The notes below the pieces were generated by a model. That model had not been told where the DNA came from. It ran no database searches and was given only the letters and a program-made list of their open reading frames with translations. From assembly GCF_003073045.1 (NCBI RefSeq), contig NC_037602.1:4072872-4136871 (forward strand): a stretch of 64,000 nt of DNA. The letters run 5' to 3'. A program made the position numbers and the translations under genes. Shown piece by piece: positions 12,180 through 24,895 of the stretch (positions are counted from its first letter, which is position 1; each line of letters begins with the position of its first letter). The stretch comes from Pomacea canaliculata (lineage: Eukaryota > Mollusca > Gastropoda > Architaenioglossa > Ampullariidae).

Positions 12180-12993
12180 ATTGCTTGGTGCATATTGCAT
12201 GCACAACGGTCCAGTACGTGATCACGGCAGTGGGCAAGTGACAAGGCTGACGTGTCCTAACGCCTCAAAACGCTGTGACAGCCTGCAAATCACAGATCAC
12301 CTGCGTAGATGTGATAAGGTAAGCAGATCTTGATGTTTTAGTTTTTGGGGAGAAATGATTTTTCATAGCTGGGCACAGTTGCCCTGTTCGAAAATCTCAA
12401 ATGCAGCGCCATATTTACACCCCAGACAAGGGGCCTGAACCAATAGTGAAAAAAGACTGAAGCACCGAAGGTTTGAAACTGCGCAAGAAAAAAAAAAGCA
12501 AACTCAATGTATATTTATGCGGAAGAAATATTCATTCAAAATAACTTGCTGATAATTTTATTGTTTTTCGGTCAGCCAAGAAAACAAAAGCTCTGGGCAA
12601 GGCTAGGTTTTTTGTACAAGATCATCCGACGTGTGATTGGATGATCAAAGGGAGTTAACTAGACTTGGGATCGGACTGAGGGAGGAGGAATGTATAAGTA
12701 CTCGTACAACTAAGATCCCTGTGCTGTCATAGATATAAGTTCCAGCAGGAAACAAAAGGTCTGGAAGTCTACACGGTGATTACATTTTGTCAAATAAAGA
12801 TCGTGAGAGTGCTGTCCCTTTAGGTACCTGACAAATCATACAAATGCCTTTCAAAATATTTTGTAATTCTTATGTGCAGTTCATTCCTTTTTCTGTTTCT
12901 CATTAATTTTAGATTGCACCCACACTCCTGTGCACATGAAGGTTTGCGGAAAGGTCCGATTCCTCTTTGACAACTCTTAGAGAGACAAGCAAG
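12180..12993. other. Presumed 5' flank of array copy 1
   Basis: No gene seen. Unlike copies 2-4, I find no copy here of the shared CAACAAC-containing 5' block, so copy 1 appears to have a different upstream region. A stretch near 12,915-12,945 (GTGCACATGAAGG) also occurs near 10,158, a small dispersed similarity. Confidence 0.35.
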
Positions 12994-13085
12994 ATGAATA
13001 CTCTTCAGCTTGAAGATGAGAAGCAGCATGACGCCGATGGAGGTTCGCTCCAATACACAGTCAGTCCACGTATGCTACTTGTCAG
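12994..13085 (+). CDS. Candidate first coding exon of array copy 1
   Basis: ATG at 12,994 (context AAGATGA) opens 30 codons ([17 protein letters not shown]...) and ends at a CAG/GTAGGA donor at 13,085/13,086. The exon leaves two bases (AG), and the next exon at 13,828 needs exactly one base to complete its first codon (AG+A, Arg), so the phases match. I could not find a sequence counterpart upstream of copies 2-4. Those copies have an in-frame ATG in a good context (CAAATGG) within their first shared exon. The exon is therefore plausible, not proven. Confidence 0.4.
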
Positions 13086-16000
13086 GTAGGACATAGGCCC
13101 GCTGCAGACATGTATACTGGGAGGGGGTGGAGTTCGTTGACATGAAAGGTCACCATCTGACCGGGTAGACTCGTAGGTCACTCGAGGAGCAGCCCAATGG
13201 TGTGAGCTCTGTGATAATAAATACATTTTTTTTTTAGAAACAATGACTCAATGGGTAAAATCAATAAAGAATCGTGCTTATATTTTTTATTGGTTTTCTA
13301 TTAATGGCAACAACCACTGCGTTTTCATTGCCTCGTGTCACGAGGGAACGGATGAACGGAAGTAAACGCCAACACTATACGTGCTGCGCAACCATCAGGG
13401 GTGGTAGTTATGAACCGAGAAGTCTTTGTCCTAGGACTACACAGGGAACTTAATGACAAGTGTCTTGTTTCCAATGTTAGCTTTTGGAAACTTGAGTTAA
13501 CAATGAAGGCGACGTACACGTGAGGGTGGATGATGACGGGTGGGAAACAGAGGTGGAGATCAACGGAGCCAAAGGTAGGAGGAAGATTGTGGTACCTGGG
13601 CTCGGATATTTATAGAAAGCCGTGGAATCATGGAGAACAACTTTTCAGCACTATCCAGTGTCACAACTTGTCAAATTGCGGTCTATGATTTTGTTCTTTA
13701 AATGAAATAAATTATTTCATAAAGATGAAATTGACAGAGAAAAAGTTAAAGTCGAATGCTAGAAAGCCAGCCAGTGGTAACATTTCTCTGTCCACACTGC
13801 CTTCCTTCACTTTTTCTATTTGTACAGACGCCCCGAGTTCCCCAAATTTGACCAGCTGATCTCCAGAGCAAATTTCATGCACTGTAATAATGAGGGTACC
13901 TGCTACCACTTCCGGGACGAGGTGGAAGCGTGGATGAGGAGACACGGTGACTACATGACGCTGCCTGACGTCCTGGCTGCGCTAACAGCCGCTCAAGACA
14001 AAATCTGCCACCCGGATTTCCCCTCAGACAACACATCAGGGTATCGCATGGGTCACATCACCTTGAGGCTCGTAAAGCAAGCAGTCAGGTAACTGTCTCT
14101 TCCTAATGTTAATAAAAATGAATCTTTATAAAACATGGCAGCCATGGAATGAATGCAATCTTGAGAAAACTTTTCTAAATGCAGTCTAGTTGTTTTTCTT
14201 TTTTTTTTTTTTTTCGTTCTTTCTTGTCCAGAAATCATTAAGTCTTCTTTTTCTGTTTTGCGTCCTTAAATCAGAGCTCTAATATACTGGGGCATAGCCA
14301 GGCAAGAATACTTTCACCTGCCTTACCTGGACTTTGCGCTTCAGATGATTGACGTGGGACCAACGTCCAGTCACGTGGAGTTCATCTCCAGCCTCAACGA
14401 CTCGGACGTTGAGTTCTACGAGTATCTTAAGGTGAGAACCTTTCAAAGACCTCCACCACTATTTTTACTCGGTATTAAACACCATTTTAGATGCGTATAA
14501 AGTTTCACTCACATTGATCTTTTGAAGTGCCATGGTAGCAATGCTCCGTGATATCGGCCTTCTGGTTCTTCTCAATTCTTATTATTTGCTAAGTGAGTGA
14601 TGATGACTTGCAAGAAAGGAAGAAAATAGAAACAAACAAACAAATAAAAAAAAAGGAGAAAGCTAAAAGGTTTATTAAATATTTTACTGTTTTATTCAGA
14701 GCCTGCGTGGAGAGGACCTGAGCAGAGTGATTAGGGCCTTGATGAAGCAGTATAAGCCCGACCAAGGTATGGTGTGGGACAGGTACCAGACTCACCTGGA
14801 ACGCTTCATGAGGATATTCATCATCAATGCATTCAGGCAAGACATCAAGATGGCAGTCAAAAATATCTACATTGATATCTTTATTTTATGAAAACTGCAT
14901 CCAGAAAAATAGGAGTTCGGTGTAAATAAGGCATTTTTTTGTATAAGCTGGATAACTTTAAATTAGCTCGAGAGGATGGGACCACTCAAGAAAAGATACT
15001 ATTGGGCATTAATGGAAAAAAAAATGATTTGTGAGAAATCTTTGTCCCATGATCCTACTCTGCTGTGGTTGTAGCGAAGAGCAGCGTGAAGAGAGTCGAA
15101 ACGACTTCATCGACGTGCACATGTACTTCACCACCGCCTTCAACACCCGAGAGAAAAACATCAGAAAACAGATGAGAGAGTTCGCCCGATGGATAGAGTT
15201 AAAGTACGATTGGAATCTCTTCAAGGTGGGATGAATCCTCTCTATATGAAAAAACTCTTAGTAAGTCTGTTCCTACGTCTGCCTCTCTTCTTCTTCTCTC
15301 CATGCCTTATTTTTCCCACCCTGTTCGCTCACTAGCTTTGTGTGTGTGGAAGAAACTTAAGAAATGAAAGGTCTCTCTATCGGCATATCAAACTTTGCCT
15401 TTCACCTTTAACAGGGAATCAAAAATGTGGAACGTCTACGGCGCCACCTTGCGAGTATTAAAAAGGTAATACTCGCCCCTGAGTACCCGCAAGAAAAATA
15501 TGTCGAAGAGACTTCAAAGAGAATGGTACACTGCCTCCTACAGACCGTAAGGTATCTTTGTTGATATGTATTTGATTATGTGATATGATAAAGGCTGACA
15601 GATGAATGTTTTTAATAGAAATAAGAAAACAATCAGACGATTGTCCAGCAAAGAATATCGTATAAATATACAAAACTTGCCTTCTCAGTTTTGTTCCTTT
15701 ACTAACTAAAAGGGTATGTACAATTTCTTTTTAAAATGATGTCTGTGTATAAGAATATAAAAGCTAGAAAGTTTAGTTTCTATTTTTTCTTTTTTTTCTT
15801 CAGTGACGAATCGCTGCTCTGTGAAATGTATAGCGAGATAATGGACTTCGCACTTCAGCTCTCTTTAAAGAAAAGAGGTTCCCAAGCAGCCAAAGATGTC
15901 TTTGAGATGATTGGAAATTTCTTTCTTCGTCTCAAGGAAGACAGCTTTAAGGTTAGTCAAATAGCTATGATGTACCTACTTCAGCCATTGTGCGTCTATG

Positions 16001-19000
16001 TGACTTTAGTGAGTAAATGAGAACAGCTAAAGACTAGGGGGTACAGAGGGTGAGAGATAGTGGGAAGAAGAGAAGTAGAAATTGAAACTTGGAATTGGTG
16101 AGAGATGCGAGACGAAGAGGAAAGAAGGATAAGATGTCGAGAGATAGAGAGACAGCAAATGATTAGCTACTTCAAGTCAACAAGTAGTTACATAGAAATA
16201 GTAGATGATATTTATTTATTTATTTATTTATATATTTATTTATTTATTCGTGTGTGCCTGAAAAGAAAAGTTGTTACCATTGTCCACAAGCACTCCATAA
16301 CACAACGAGCACTTACTATATACTGTACTTTTCCCGATGTTCAACAGGACAACGAAGTTGCACGAGGGGCTTGTAGTCGAAGCTCACACATCTGCTGGAC
16401 AACATCGGCGATGAGACCTTCCTGGCCATCTCCTTCGCCAGGCCTGTCGTTGATCACGTGCTTTGCGCCGCCATGGTCACGTGAGTTGAACATTCTCCTC
16501 TCAAGAGTTCACGTACCTGAGTTTGATGAAGGAATGGAGGGATGTGATAGCTGTGTGCTTCAGGTAGAGTCTTATTAATTTTATCATTTTTGTTTATCAA
16601 AATTAGACAACATTTGTGGGTTAAAAGAAATAAACACCACGATTACATGCATATGTTGTAAATTACGAGTTAATTTCCAAGTTTATTCATCCTTTTTTTT
16701 TTTTTTTTTTTCTTACGCTCCTTGGTCTTTCTTGTTCCATTCCACTGGTCTCAGTTTTTGCAATAAGTATGTTTTGAATGTGGAAGCTGCTTGTGAGACC
16801 AAGAAACCTATTTTACAAAGTTTCACAAAACTTTGCATGTGGACAGTTCACATTCACGTGCATTTAATTCCAGGTCACGTGACCACGCTGTCTGTGGATA
16901 AACATGATCAAGGCATTGCTCAAGCATCCGACTGAGAACTGCATGAGCGCAGCCTGTGATGCCATAAATAAAGACAAGATCCTGAAGTGGAAGGTAAGCT
17001 CTCACATTCTTGAGCTACTGACCCTGTAGGTTCGCATCGTTCATTGATAAAGTACTCATCTTCCAATTTTCAATTTTCCAAAAGCTTGGTTACCAATATT
17101 TTACAATACACATACCTTTCTAAATAATCTGCACTTTGCTAAATCTCTCACTTTTAAATTTCCCCTCATCCGTCAAAGATGTGAAGAGTGAATATTTATT
17201 ATTCCTAGGTAGAAACGGAATGATGTAAACGATGGAAGAATAAAAAAATATTAATTGCAAGATAAATAAGAACACCCTCGCGAGTATGTACAGATCCAGA
17301 TTGACAACTTGTCATTGAATGTTTTAACAAAGGACTACCCAGAACAGGTGAAGGAAATCTTTGCCATACTGAGCACACTGACCATTCCAGACTGGGTGCA
17401 GAGTGAGGACATGGAAACAAGTGTTCTGCTACTTGAAGGACTTTGCAGATTGTTTACTAGACGGAGTCGAGTAAGCATTCACTTATTTTCCTCTTTTCTG
17501 ATGAAAACCGCCTTTTCATTTGTTGGTTAATCAAAGCATTACTATCCTCTTTCCTTTTCAATTGTTTTCGGTGTATATTTCTTATCATTGTTAGCCCTTC
17601 CTTGCACATTTTCGCCAGCAAAATTATGGCAAGCTTTCTATGTCTCCCTTAGAAAGGCCAAACTTCAAAAGAACATCAAAGAAGATATGGTCTTCTTTGT
17701 CTTCCACTGCATCGAACTGCGTGACGAGCAGTTGCTTACATTAGCTTCTGATGTGATGTCAAAAATGAACTTCAACGGCAAGGTATGCACCCGACAGTTG
17801 GTAGAGAGTTGAGTGGCGAAGATGCACGCGGCATAATTCGTTATTTTATTTTGTATTTTGAAATCACCATTTCAGTGAATTCTTGTGAATAGATTTCCCT
17901 TGGCTTTTTTTAATTGCAGACCAACAAGCCCCTGGTTATGAAGATAATTCGTTTCCTTAACAAAATTTTATCAGATGATACTTACGGGTGGCTTAAAGAA
18001 GATATAGCACATGAACTACCCTGTTTAGTACAAACCCTGGCACAGTGCGTTGACAAGGTCAGGTAAGTAGTCTGACAGTTCCATCTACACTTTTATCAGG
18101 AACATCAATAAAGGCAGACAACTCATTTGAGATCGTGAAATTTTTGTAGTCAACAGATCGGAAATGGCGTATATACAAAGAAAAAGTCGACGTTTTGTTG
18201 CTTGTGTTCCAATCTGTTTCATGTGGTTGTTACCCGTTCAGCCACTAAACCAGCTTTTATGAGATTGTTCGATTCTCTGCATGGATTTATTTTTATAAAG
18301 TAGTACATCAGTGGTTTTGCTATGGGTAAAGTTTGAAGGTCTATTTCGCCAGAGATTGGAAAGTATTTTCCTGGGAGGAGTTGGAGGACATGGTCAGCCT
18401 GTGTCTGCGATGCCAGCAGGGAGGCTTCGTGCGTGACGACGACAACCTGACAGCCTACTACTACGTCTACATCACCATCTCTGCTCACCTGTACCAGTGG
18501 GTAAGTCACCTCTCGTCTTGCATGTGATGACAACAATATTAACTATAGATACTCGGTTTATTTTTTTCTCTCTCTCACACACACACTTTCTCTCTCTCTA
18601 TGAGCGCAATAACACCGGATGGAAACACCCTATGAACATTTTTGCTTTCAGGTGGACTCGGTGAATGAAATGAACCTTGTCAATGAGCTTCTGCCCGGGG
18701 TGATTGACATGCTGGAGTCAGACAATGACATTGTGAGAGTTACAGGAGCATGGCATGTGCAGACGGTCACTCGCTCGGGTACAGTTGATGGCCAATACAT
18801 GGACCGACTAATCCAGATTTTCCTCGAGACGGAGTCAGACAGCGTCCTTTGTAAGTCAATCAGTTAGTCTGGTACACATCATCATGTTGCATATATTAGC
18901 TAAATCTGGTCTGACAGAGAAAGATAAAGAAGAAAAGTTCTCACTGATCAAAGACAATTTGAGTTTAATAAGAAAAAAAAAGAAAACGCTTAAAAAGTGA

Positions 19001-22000
19001 GAAATATTCATCATGGAATAGTTTAGACACCAAGACAGGAATCACGGGTTAATAAATGATCAACATTTAGAGTTGTGGTGATGGGGGTAAAGTAATTAAC
19101 TTGTGAGAGGACGAAATGGATCGAGATGATGGAAATCCTACAGTTCACACCGAACTGTTTTCTTTCCTTCTAGTCATCTGGTTAATTCTACGCTTGCAAC
19201 ACTCATCTTTGTTGCATTTGTTATTATTATTGTTGTTTCACAGGCTATCTTTCAATAGCTGAATTAAAATATGCAAGCCCGTTGCCTTACACAGTAGAAA
19301 AAATGATAGTGAAAAAACTCAACAGATCGTGATTCTGGTTGTCTGATTCAGCTGCCATCAGCAACATCTACGAAGAAAATACTGAGGCCCTGACGCCCTA
19401 CTTCCAGAATCTGTTTGACCATCTGGACAGCAGTAACACGATGGTCAAGTCGCAGGTGGGGAGGCTGTTACAGAAGGTGGCTGAGTGTCAGCCAGATGTA
19501 AGTAGTCCACTAATTATACTCACTGCTAAATTGTTTACATCCCTCTGAACAGTCCAATGATTGTTGGAAAACATTTGTTTGAGATGGCGCTTGTTTCCTC
19601 GCAGATATTCACACACAGACACGTGGATGCTCTCATGAAACATGCCCTGAAAGACTTGTCCAGCAGACGATCATTCTGACAGCCGTGGAGGAGATAACCA
19701 GCAAGACCGGAGAAGATAACACCTTTCATCGAACAGTTGACGACGCCAAGTCTTTGGAGTGCGAACTGTGCAGACACCATCACCAATATCCTGCACCACT
19801 ACGCCGTCAGACAGAAGTGAGGCTTGTGAATGGAAACTAAGTACTGAAATTTATTATCTTTGTAACACGATGATCAATGGTTGGAGACTTGCTAAGTAAA
19901 TGGGTACATTAGTTATCAGAGAAGTTGAGGGATGAGCTATTCGCTTTGCACTTGCCATGAGACGAAAGAAGAGAACAAAAGAGAGAGACAGAAGGAAGAA
20001 ATACGGAGAAGACATGTGTCAGTCTGTGACCGTATACGTTTTGATTTTTTTTTTTTTATTCTTTACCTGTACAGGTTGACGGTGCTGCCAAGATCGTAGA
20101 CTACATGATAGAAGTTATTCAAACATCATCAGACAAAGGTGCTGTCGGAACAGCTTTGAGGTCTGTACGACTGATCGGCGCAAAACATCGATCTCTCTTA
20201 AAGAAATATCGTCGCCCGATCGAGAAGTTTCGAAGTACCACAAAAGACAGAGACCAGCGCAGTGATTGTACATTGATCATCAACATGTTGGACGAGGAAA
20301 GGTCAGTATCCATATATTTTCATTCTTTTTCTTTTTCCGTTCATTTTCTTATGAGGTTTCACAGACCAAAAGTTACTTATTATCGACAAAAGTTCCAGAA
20401 GGTGGCTGTAAGTTTCTTAGAAGGTTCCACTACATCTTTCCGATTGCCAAAAGTTCGGGAGAAGCTTCATGGCTTTTGTACTTAATTGCCACTCCATATG
20501 TAGCTCAGTCGTAAATGTTCAAATAATTGTCTATTTTTCTGAATCTTCTTCTTCTTCTTTCCTATACGCCCCCAGTGGAGCATAGGGCCGCAACCACACG
20601 CCGCCATCGGACCCGGTCCTGGGCGTCCCTTTCCAGTTGGCACCATTTTTCTGAATAGGTTTATATATTTCAATTGTTTTCAAATGTTTGATTTATTTTC
20701 AATGATTTTTCTCTGGGGTTTTGTGCTGCCAACCAACAGTATCAAGAACTTCACGGATGAATCGAGGATGCCTCAGCAAGACAAGGAGAATCTGGAAAAT
20801 GGCAAAATTATCGTAGGGACTGAGGTCAACGAGGTTCAGAACACCACCCGAAACCAAGGAAAAGACCTTGACAAAAAGACTATAGCCAACGTACAAGAGC
20901 TCGACGAAAAAGTGAGTTCAATAAACTTCTATAGCCTGGAAATCAACTTTGGCTACCTTATATGCAACTTGTTGACCAAAACTTAAGCAGTGACTAGACT
21001 TTCATACATGTTGATATAGATTAATATAAATAGAACAAGTTGGGGCAAAAATATATTGATGCTCGTTATCAATGCTATAAAAAAAAAGATCGACGCTTAC
21101 AGGTCAACCAATCTTGATAAAAAAAAACAAAAAAACTTCTATTTCTTCATGCTCACAAGTTATATAGAAAGAATGTTTACATAGACATCTGGCTACTTGC
21201 CATCTTGGGCACGTGACATCTCCAAGCTGCTGAAACCTGAGCAAGAAGCTGACTGGCAAACGCTTAGTCGACGTCTGGGCTACAACAACGACGACATGCG
21301 GAAGTGGGCGCAGCAGCCGGACCCGTTGTACAGCGATGCTCAACGAGTGGTACACCACACACGATACAAGGGACGCAACCCTCGCCGTGCTTACCGCCCT
21401 TCAAGACATGGGCCGCGAGGATGCCGCTGTCATGGTGGAGATTGCCATGAAGAATACAGGTGGAGTAGGCACTTCGGTGCAAGACGAAACATTCGAGTAC
21501 TCCACCCCTCGTGATATCTTCATAAGCTACCCGCCGGGTAGCCAGAACGAGGCGCAGTCGCTAAAGGAACATCTGGAAATGGCTGGTTACACCTGCTGGT
21601 TGGATTTAGAGCATCTGGAAGTAGAAGACGAACTCTTTCAGAAGATCCAGTCCAGAATCGAGGAAGTGAAGGTGGTCATCTGCTGCATCAACGAAGATTA
21701 TTTTAAATCTCATGTATGCGAAAAGGAGGTGAGTGACCTCGAGTTTTCTTTCTCATGTAAAACGTTAATTAAGTTTTGATTATTTAGTGTTCACTAAGCG
21801 TTTGATTTTGTATTCTTATGTGGCATACCTATTCCACAAGAACATTTAAGTAATGTTTTGAGAAAATTCTGAATTCTCGATCCTGAAACTGGCCATGCGA
21901 CTTTTTACTCTCGCACGCACGCACACACGCACGCACGCACAGAGAGAAAGAAAGAAAGATTCTCAGATGTTGGTCGTCCAACCTTAGGTGACGATTTCGG

Positions 22001-24095
22001 CCCAGCTTGAAAAGCCCATCATTCCTTTGCTGTCGGAGGAAACATCGTGGCCGCCTTCAGGCAATATGGGAGCCATCTTCAACGACAACTTTTACATTAA
22101 CTTTTTTCAAAGTCCAGACAAGACGACAGAGTCTTCTGGGTACTGGTCGTCGTCCATTTTCCAGGAGCTTCTGTGGGAGCTCATGTGCTTGAAGGATTTG
22201 GTGCGAAACACAGCCTTTGTTCGGCCAGGTGAGGATCCAGATGTCGGAATAGGTCACTACAATGTTGCAAATAATTCGCCGGACTTATCTGATTCGTAAA
22301 TTTCCATTTTGATTTCATTAACTGTCCATCATCTGCCTCTTCATTTGAGTCGAGCTTATTCTGTTCAGTAATGGAACACGCACGGTCTGTTTGGTGAAGT
22401 AGTTTCACTGCTCCTGCTATGTTTTACGCATATTTGTAGCTACAGCTGGGCAATATTTTGAGTAAAAGGGAAAAATAAGATTGTGATGGTCCCACGCCAC
22501 TCTGTTTGTCTGTATGGCTGTCTGGCTGTCTGGCTAGCTGTCTCGTTGGTTTATATAGCTGAATATTTTAGTTTGCAGCTATAGATAGGCAACTGTTCTA
22601 CTGCTGCAAGAGAATTATAAAATGTTGATCTTTACATTTATTTTTCATTGACTCAGCAAGATAATTCGCTTAGACTCATAGTTTTGATACTCTAGCAAAT
22701 ATTGCTATTGCAGAATATAGGTACTGGTGGGACCCAGAGTTGGAAGCGACCAGGGTGGACACACAGGATGGTAAACCCAATGATAAACTTGAGAAGCCCT
22801 GTTCCTGTTACTGATCCCGATTCTACTAAGGTATTAAATGGCTTTTTACCCTGTTACCCTTCTCACGCATTGAAAGCAAAATCACATCTGTTCATACGAG
22901 AAATTAGAGGCAAATACAAGATCGTGGCAAACTCTGATAATAAATTTGTTATTAGAAGTATCATGTAACCTACACTTATTGTCGGCCTTCCCTTGCGCAT
23001 GCAAACAGAAATGTCAACATAAACAATTAGTTTATAAACTTCTCTTCACAGGTGACAGTCTCGCCCGACGTGTTCATCTCCTACCAGTGGGGGAAACAAC
23101 CACAGGTGAAGAAGCTGTACGAGGCTCTGACGTCACGAGGGTTCACGTGCTGGCTGGACATCAAGCAGATGGGTGGAGGAGACTCGTTGTACGACAAGAT
23201 AGACGAAGGCATCCGCGGGTGCCGCGTGGTCGTCTCATGCGTGACCCGAAATATGCTTTGTCGCCAAACTGTCGCCGAGAGGTGAGCTTAGTTAAGCAAA
23301 ACGAAAAATTAACGGCCATGATGGGTGGATGGAGAGAGGGGAGCTTAAAAATGTTAGATTTTTTTATAGAGGAGCCATCAGTATCGTTAGCGTTATTTAC
23401 TGATGTTACCGGTATACAATAAATTACATAATAGTTATGATAATTTGTAAGGATACGGTATACATTGCCCTGAAACATGCAGAATAAAACAAAGAATAGA
23501 AAGAGAGGATAATGATAATACTCACATGCATACATCACGTGACTAAAAATAACATAATACAAAGTGCAGAATACTAAAGAAAATCGAGAGAAAGACGCCT
23601 AAGACAACTCTAAAATTACGTGTGCAGGTGAGCTTGGCCGACCATTTGAAGAAGTCTCTCCTGCCACTACTAGAAAAGACAGATTGGCCACCCCCTGGTC
23701 CAGTGGGTGTGATCCTGACAGAGAAAATATACATCAAAATCATGGATCCAGCACTCCAGGAAAATTGGAGCGGGGAGAAGTTCGAGGAGCTGGTGGGCAA
23801 GATCAGTGAGCATGTTTCGGGCCCAGGACCCGCACCCATCGCTGTGTTAAGCACAGCATCACCGACCGCGTATGACCCCAGCCGTGTTCGAGGAGAACTC
23901 TGTTTCCAGGGCAACGCCTCGCAGCCAGCAGACGACTCTATCGGAAACCCACCAGCCCCGCCATCAACTGACAACGAGGCGCAAGACGCACCGCAGGACC
24001 AGGACTGCGAAGACGTCCAGAACGATGAATGTGAAAGTCAGCAAGTAGACTTACCCTTGCCAAATGTGGGCAGTGCCTGTTGTGTGGTCCTGTAA
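12994..24095 (+). CDS. Array copy 1: solenoid-coiled coil-Death-TIR-TIR protein with CAAX box
   Basis: Exons after the candidate first exon: 13828-14088, 14275-14431, 14700-14836 (GC donor), 15075-15225, 15415-15551, 15804-15951, 16348-16480, 16874-16993, 17333-17470, 17653-17782, 17920-18062, 18353-18500, 18652-18850, 19352-19497, 19605-19816, 20075-20301, 20740-20911, 21185-21728 (Death and TIR1 fused), 21988-22228, 22714-22830, 23052-23281, 23628-24095 (TAA). It is the most diverged copy. Probable role: an intracellular innate-immune or stress sensor whose TIRs signal or cleave NAD (inference from domains). Single-base indels relative to the other copies interrupt exons at 16348, 16874, 17333, 19605, 21185 (near 21,330), 22714 and 23052. 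So either it is a pseudogene or the consensus sequence is imperfect. The TIR1 BB-loop region and the coiled coil also differ from the other copies. Confidence 0.8.
13828..20301 (+). other. Copy 1: N-terminal module and solenoid-like repeat exons
   Basis: Sixteen exons of mostly 120-230 bases encode an almost wholly helical product. The first reads [18 protein letters not shown] and continues with [18 protein letters not shown]. Exons 5 to 16 look like successive helical hairpins, for example REDMVFF-type and [10 protein letters not shown]-type blocks of about 45-75 residues. HEAT/ARM-like folding is an inference from length, helix propensity and exon periodicity; I see no textbook repeat signature. 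Introns alternate between phases 0 and 2, with exceptions. Confidence 0.55.
20546..20643 (-). mobile_element. 3' end of an RTE-like LINE inside a copy 1 intron
   Basis: On the minus strand this intronic segment reads [19 protein letters not shown], then CSTGGV and a stop, followed at its 3' side by a short (GAA)n tail. That is the characteristic C-terminus and tail of an RTE-type LINE. It is a short 5'-truncated insertion of about 100 bases in the intron before the coiled-coil exon. Copies 2 and 3 lack it at that place, so it inserted after the copies diverged or was lost from them. Confidence 0.65.
20740..20911 (+). other. Copy 1: shortened coiled-coil exon
   Basis: This encodes about 57 charged residues ([17 protein letters not shown] at the end), the same position as the 77-residue coiled-coil exons of copies 2 and 3 but 60 bases shorter. 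The regular E/V/D heptads seen in copies 2 and 3 are weaker here. It ends GAAAAA/GTGAGT in the same phase as the others. Confidence 0.6.
21185..21728 (+). other. Copy 1: Death domain fused to TIR1 first half in one exon
   Basis: The Death domain runs from about 21,200 to 21,462: [23 protein letters not shown], and after a one-base shift [20 protein letters not shown] and [10 protein letters not shown]. The frame continues without an intron through [15 protein letters not shown] into TIR1 ([51 protein letters not shown]). In copies 2 and 3 an intron of about 230 bases separates the two parts. The glutamate of CEKE/V ends the exon. The FISYQW and MGGGD motifs of the other copies are replaced by FISYPP and LEVED. 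Confidence 0.75.
21911..21960. repeat. (GCAC)n / (GA)n microsatellite
   Basis: Imperfect CGCACGCA and AGAAAG repeats in the intron that splits TIR1 of copy 1. Confidence 0.85.
21988..22830 (+). other. Copy 1: TIR1 second half and inter-TIR linker
   Basis: Exon 21988-22228 reads [15 protein letters not shown], then [23 protein letters not shown] and [14 protein letters not shown]: the back half of a TIR domain with the WPPPG-type motif of this family. Exon 22714-22830 is the short linker ([15 protein letters not shown]) ending DPDSTK. One base is out of step in the linker relative to copies 2 and 3. Confidence 0.7.
23052..24095 (+). other. Copy 1: TIR2 and C-terminal tail ending CCVVL
   Basis: Exon 23052-23281 encodes [37 protein letters not shown] and [12 protein letters not shown]. 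Near its end a one-base-shorter C run shifts the frame relative to copies 2 and 3. Exon 23628-24095 encodes [27 protein letters not shown], the end of the TIR, a Pro/Gln/Asp-rich tail with [15 protein letters not shown], and the terminus SACCVVL. CVVL is a CAAX box whose final Leu predicts geranylgeranylation; the cysteine before it could be palmitoylated. Confidence 0.75.
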
Positions 24096-24895
24096 AATAT
24101 AATTAGGGTAACTTGCAAATTAGTGCTTACAAGCCGCTTTTTATATTCAGTACATTCAATACTATATTCAATACATGACAGAATGGTCTGCATTTTTTTC
24201 TGTTTCTAAAGTCCACAAGAAAGTAAGCTTGGTGACCTCCTACTGTTTTCTATCGGAGACGGTGTTAGTGTCTGCATGAACTTTATTTATACAACAGACA
24301 TTAGTAATTTTGTCGATGTCAGGTTTACTTGTTTTAACGACTTTCACGAATAATGTTCATTGTAACTTTACTCCGCCTCGCCTTGACTTTGGGATCCTGC
24401 TCATATTCTTTAACGCTTTTGCGATATCACTGTATGCTGATGTTTATCTTTGTGGCAAATTGTAAGCTATGTTAATTTGTAATCTATAGATGTATCTCTG
24501 TAAACTCGACTTTATTTTTATTTAGAGAGCAAAGGGTTACGTTGATTGTCTTTAGATCGGCTAGATTCGTGTTGTCCATGATTGCTTTTGCGAAATCTTC
24601 TATGAGAGTAGTTTATTGTATTTATAATGACATCAAATAATTTACTTTAGCTGGCGAGAGATATTCTTTTACTAAAATGCCACGAATGAGGATTTTTGGT
24701 CTTTGTTAAAAAGTACAGGATGATGTTGTATTATGACAACTGTATCTTGTCTATGCAACAGTCGTTAAGTTCAATAGAATTGCCGTTTAGAGATGTAGAG
24801 GCAAGAGCGGATAATCCTCTGTAACAGTTTTCAGATTATTAAAGCTTTGAATAGCCCCTGAGAATCAATAAAGTTGTATTGTATTGTATTGTAAG
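24096..24895 (+). other. Copy 1 3' UTR with polyadenylation signal
   Basis: AT-rich sequence without open frames follows the stop. An AATAAA at 24867-24872 is followed by a GTATT repeat, so the transcript probably ends near 24,890. Confidence 0.5.
24873..24893. repeat. (GTATT)n pentanucleotide repeat
   Basis: Four near-perfect ATTGT/GTATT units directly after the poly(A) signal of copy 1. Confidence 0.7.

Noticed and set aside
16105-16578. 157-codon open frame in copy 1
   Set aside because: It joins intron, a (TTTA)n repeat and the wrong frame of the exon at 16348.
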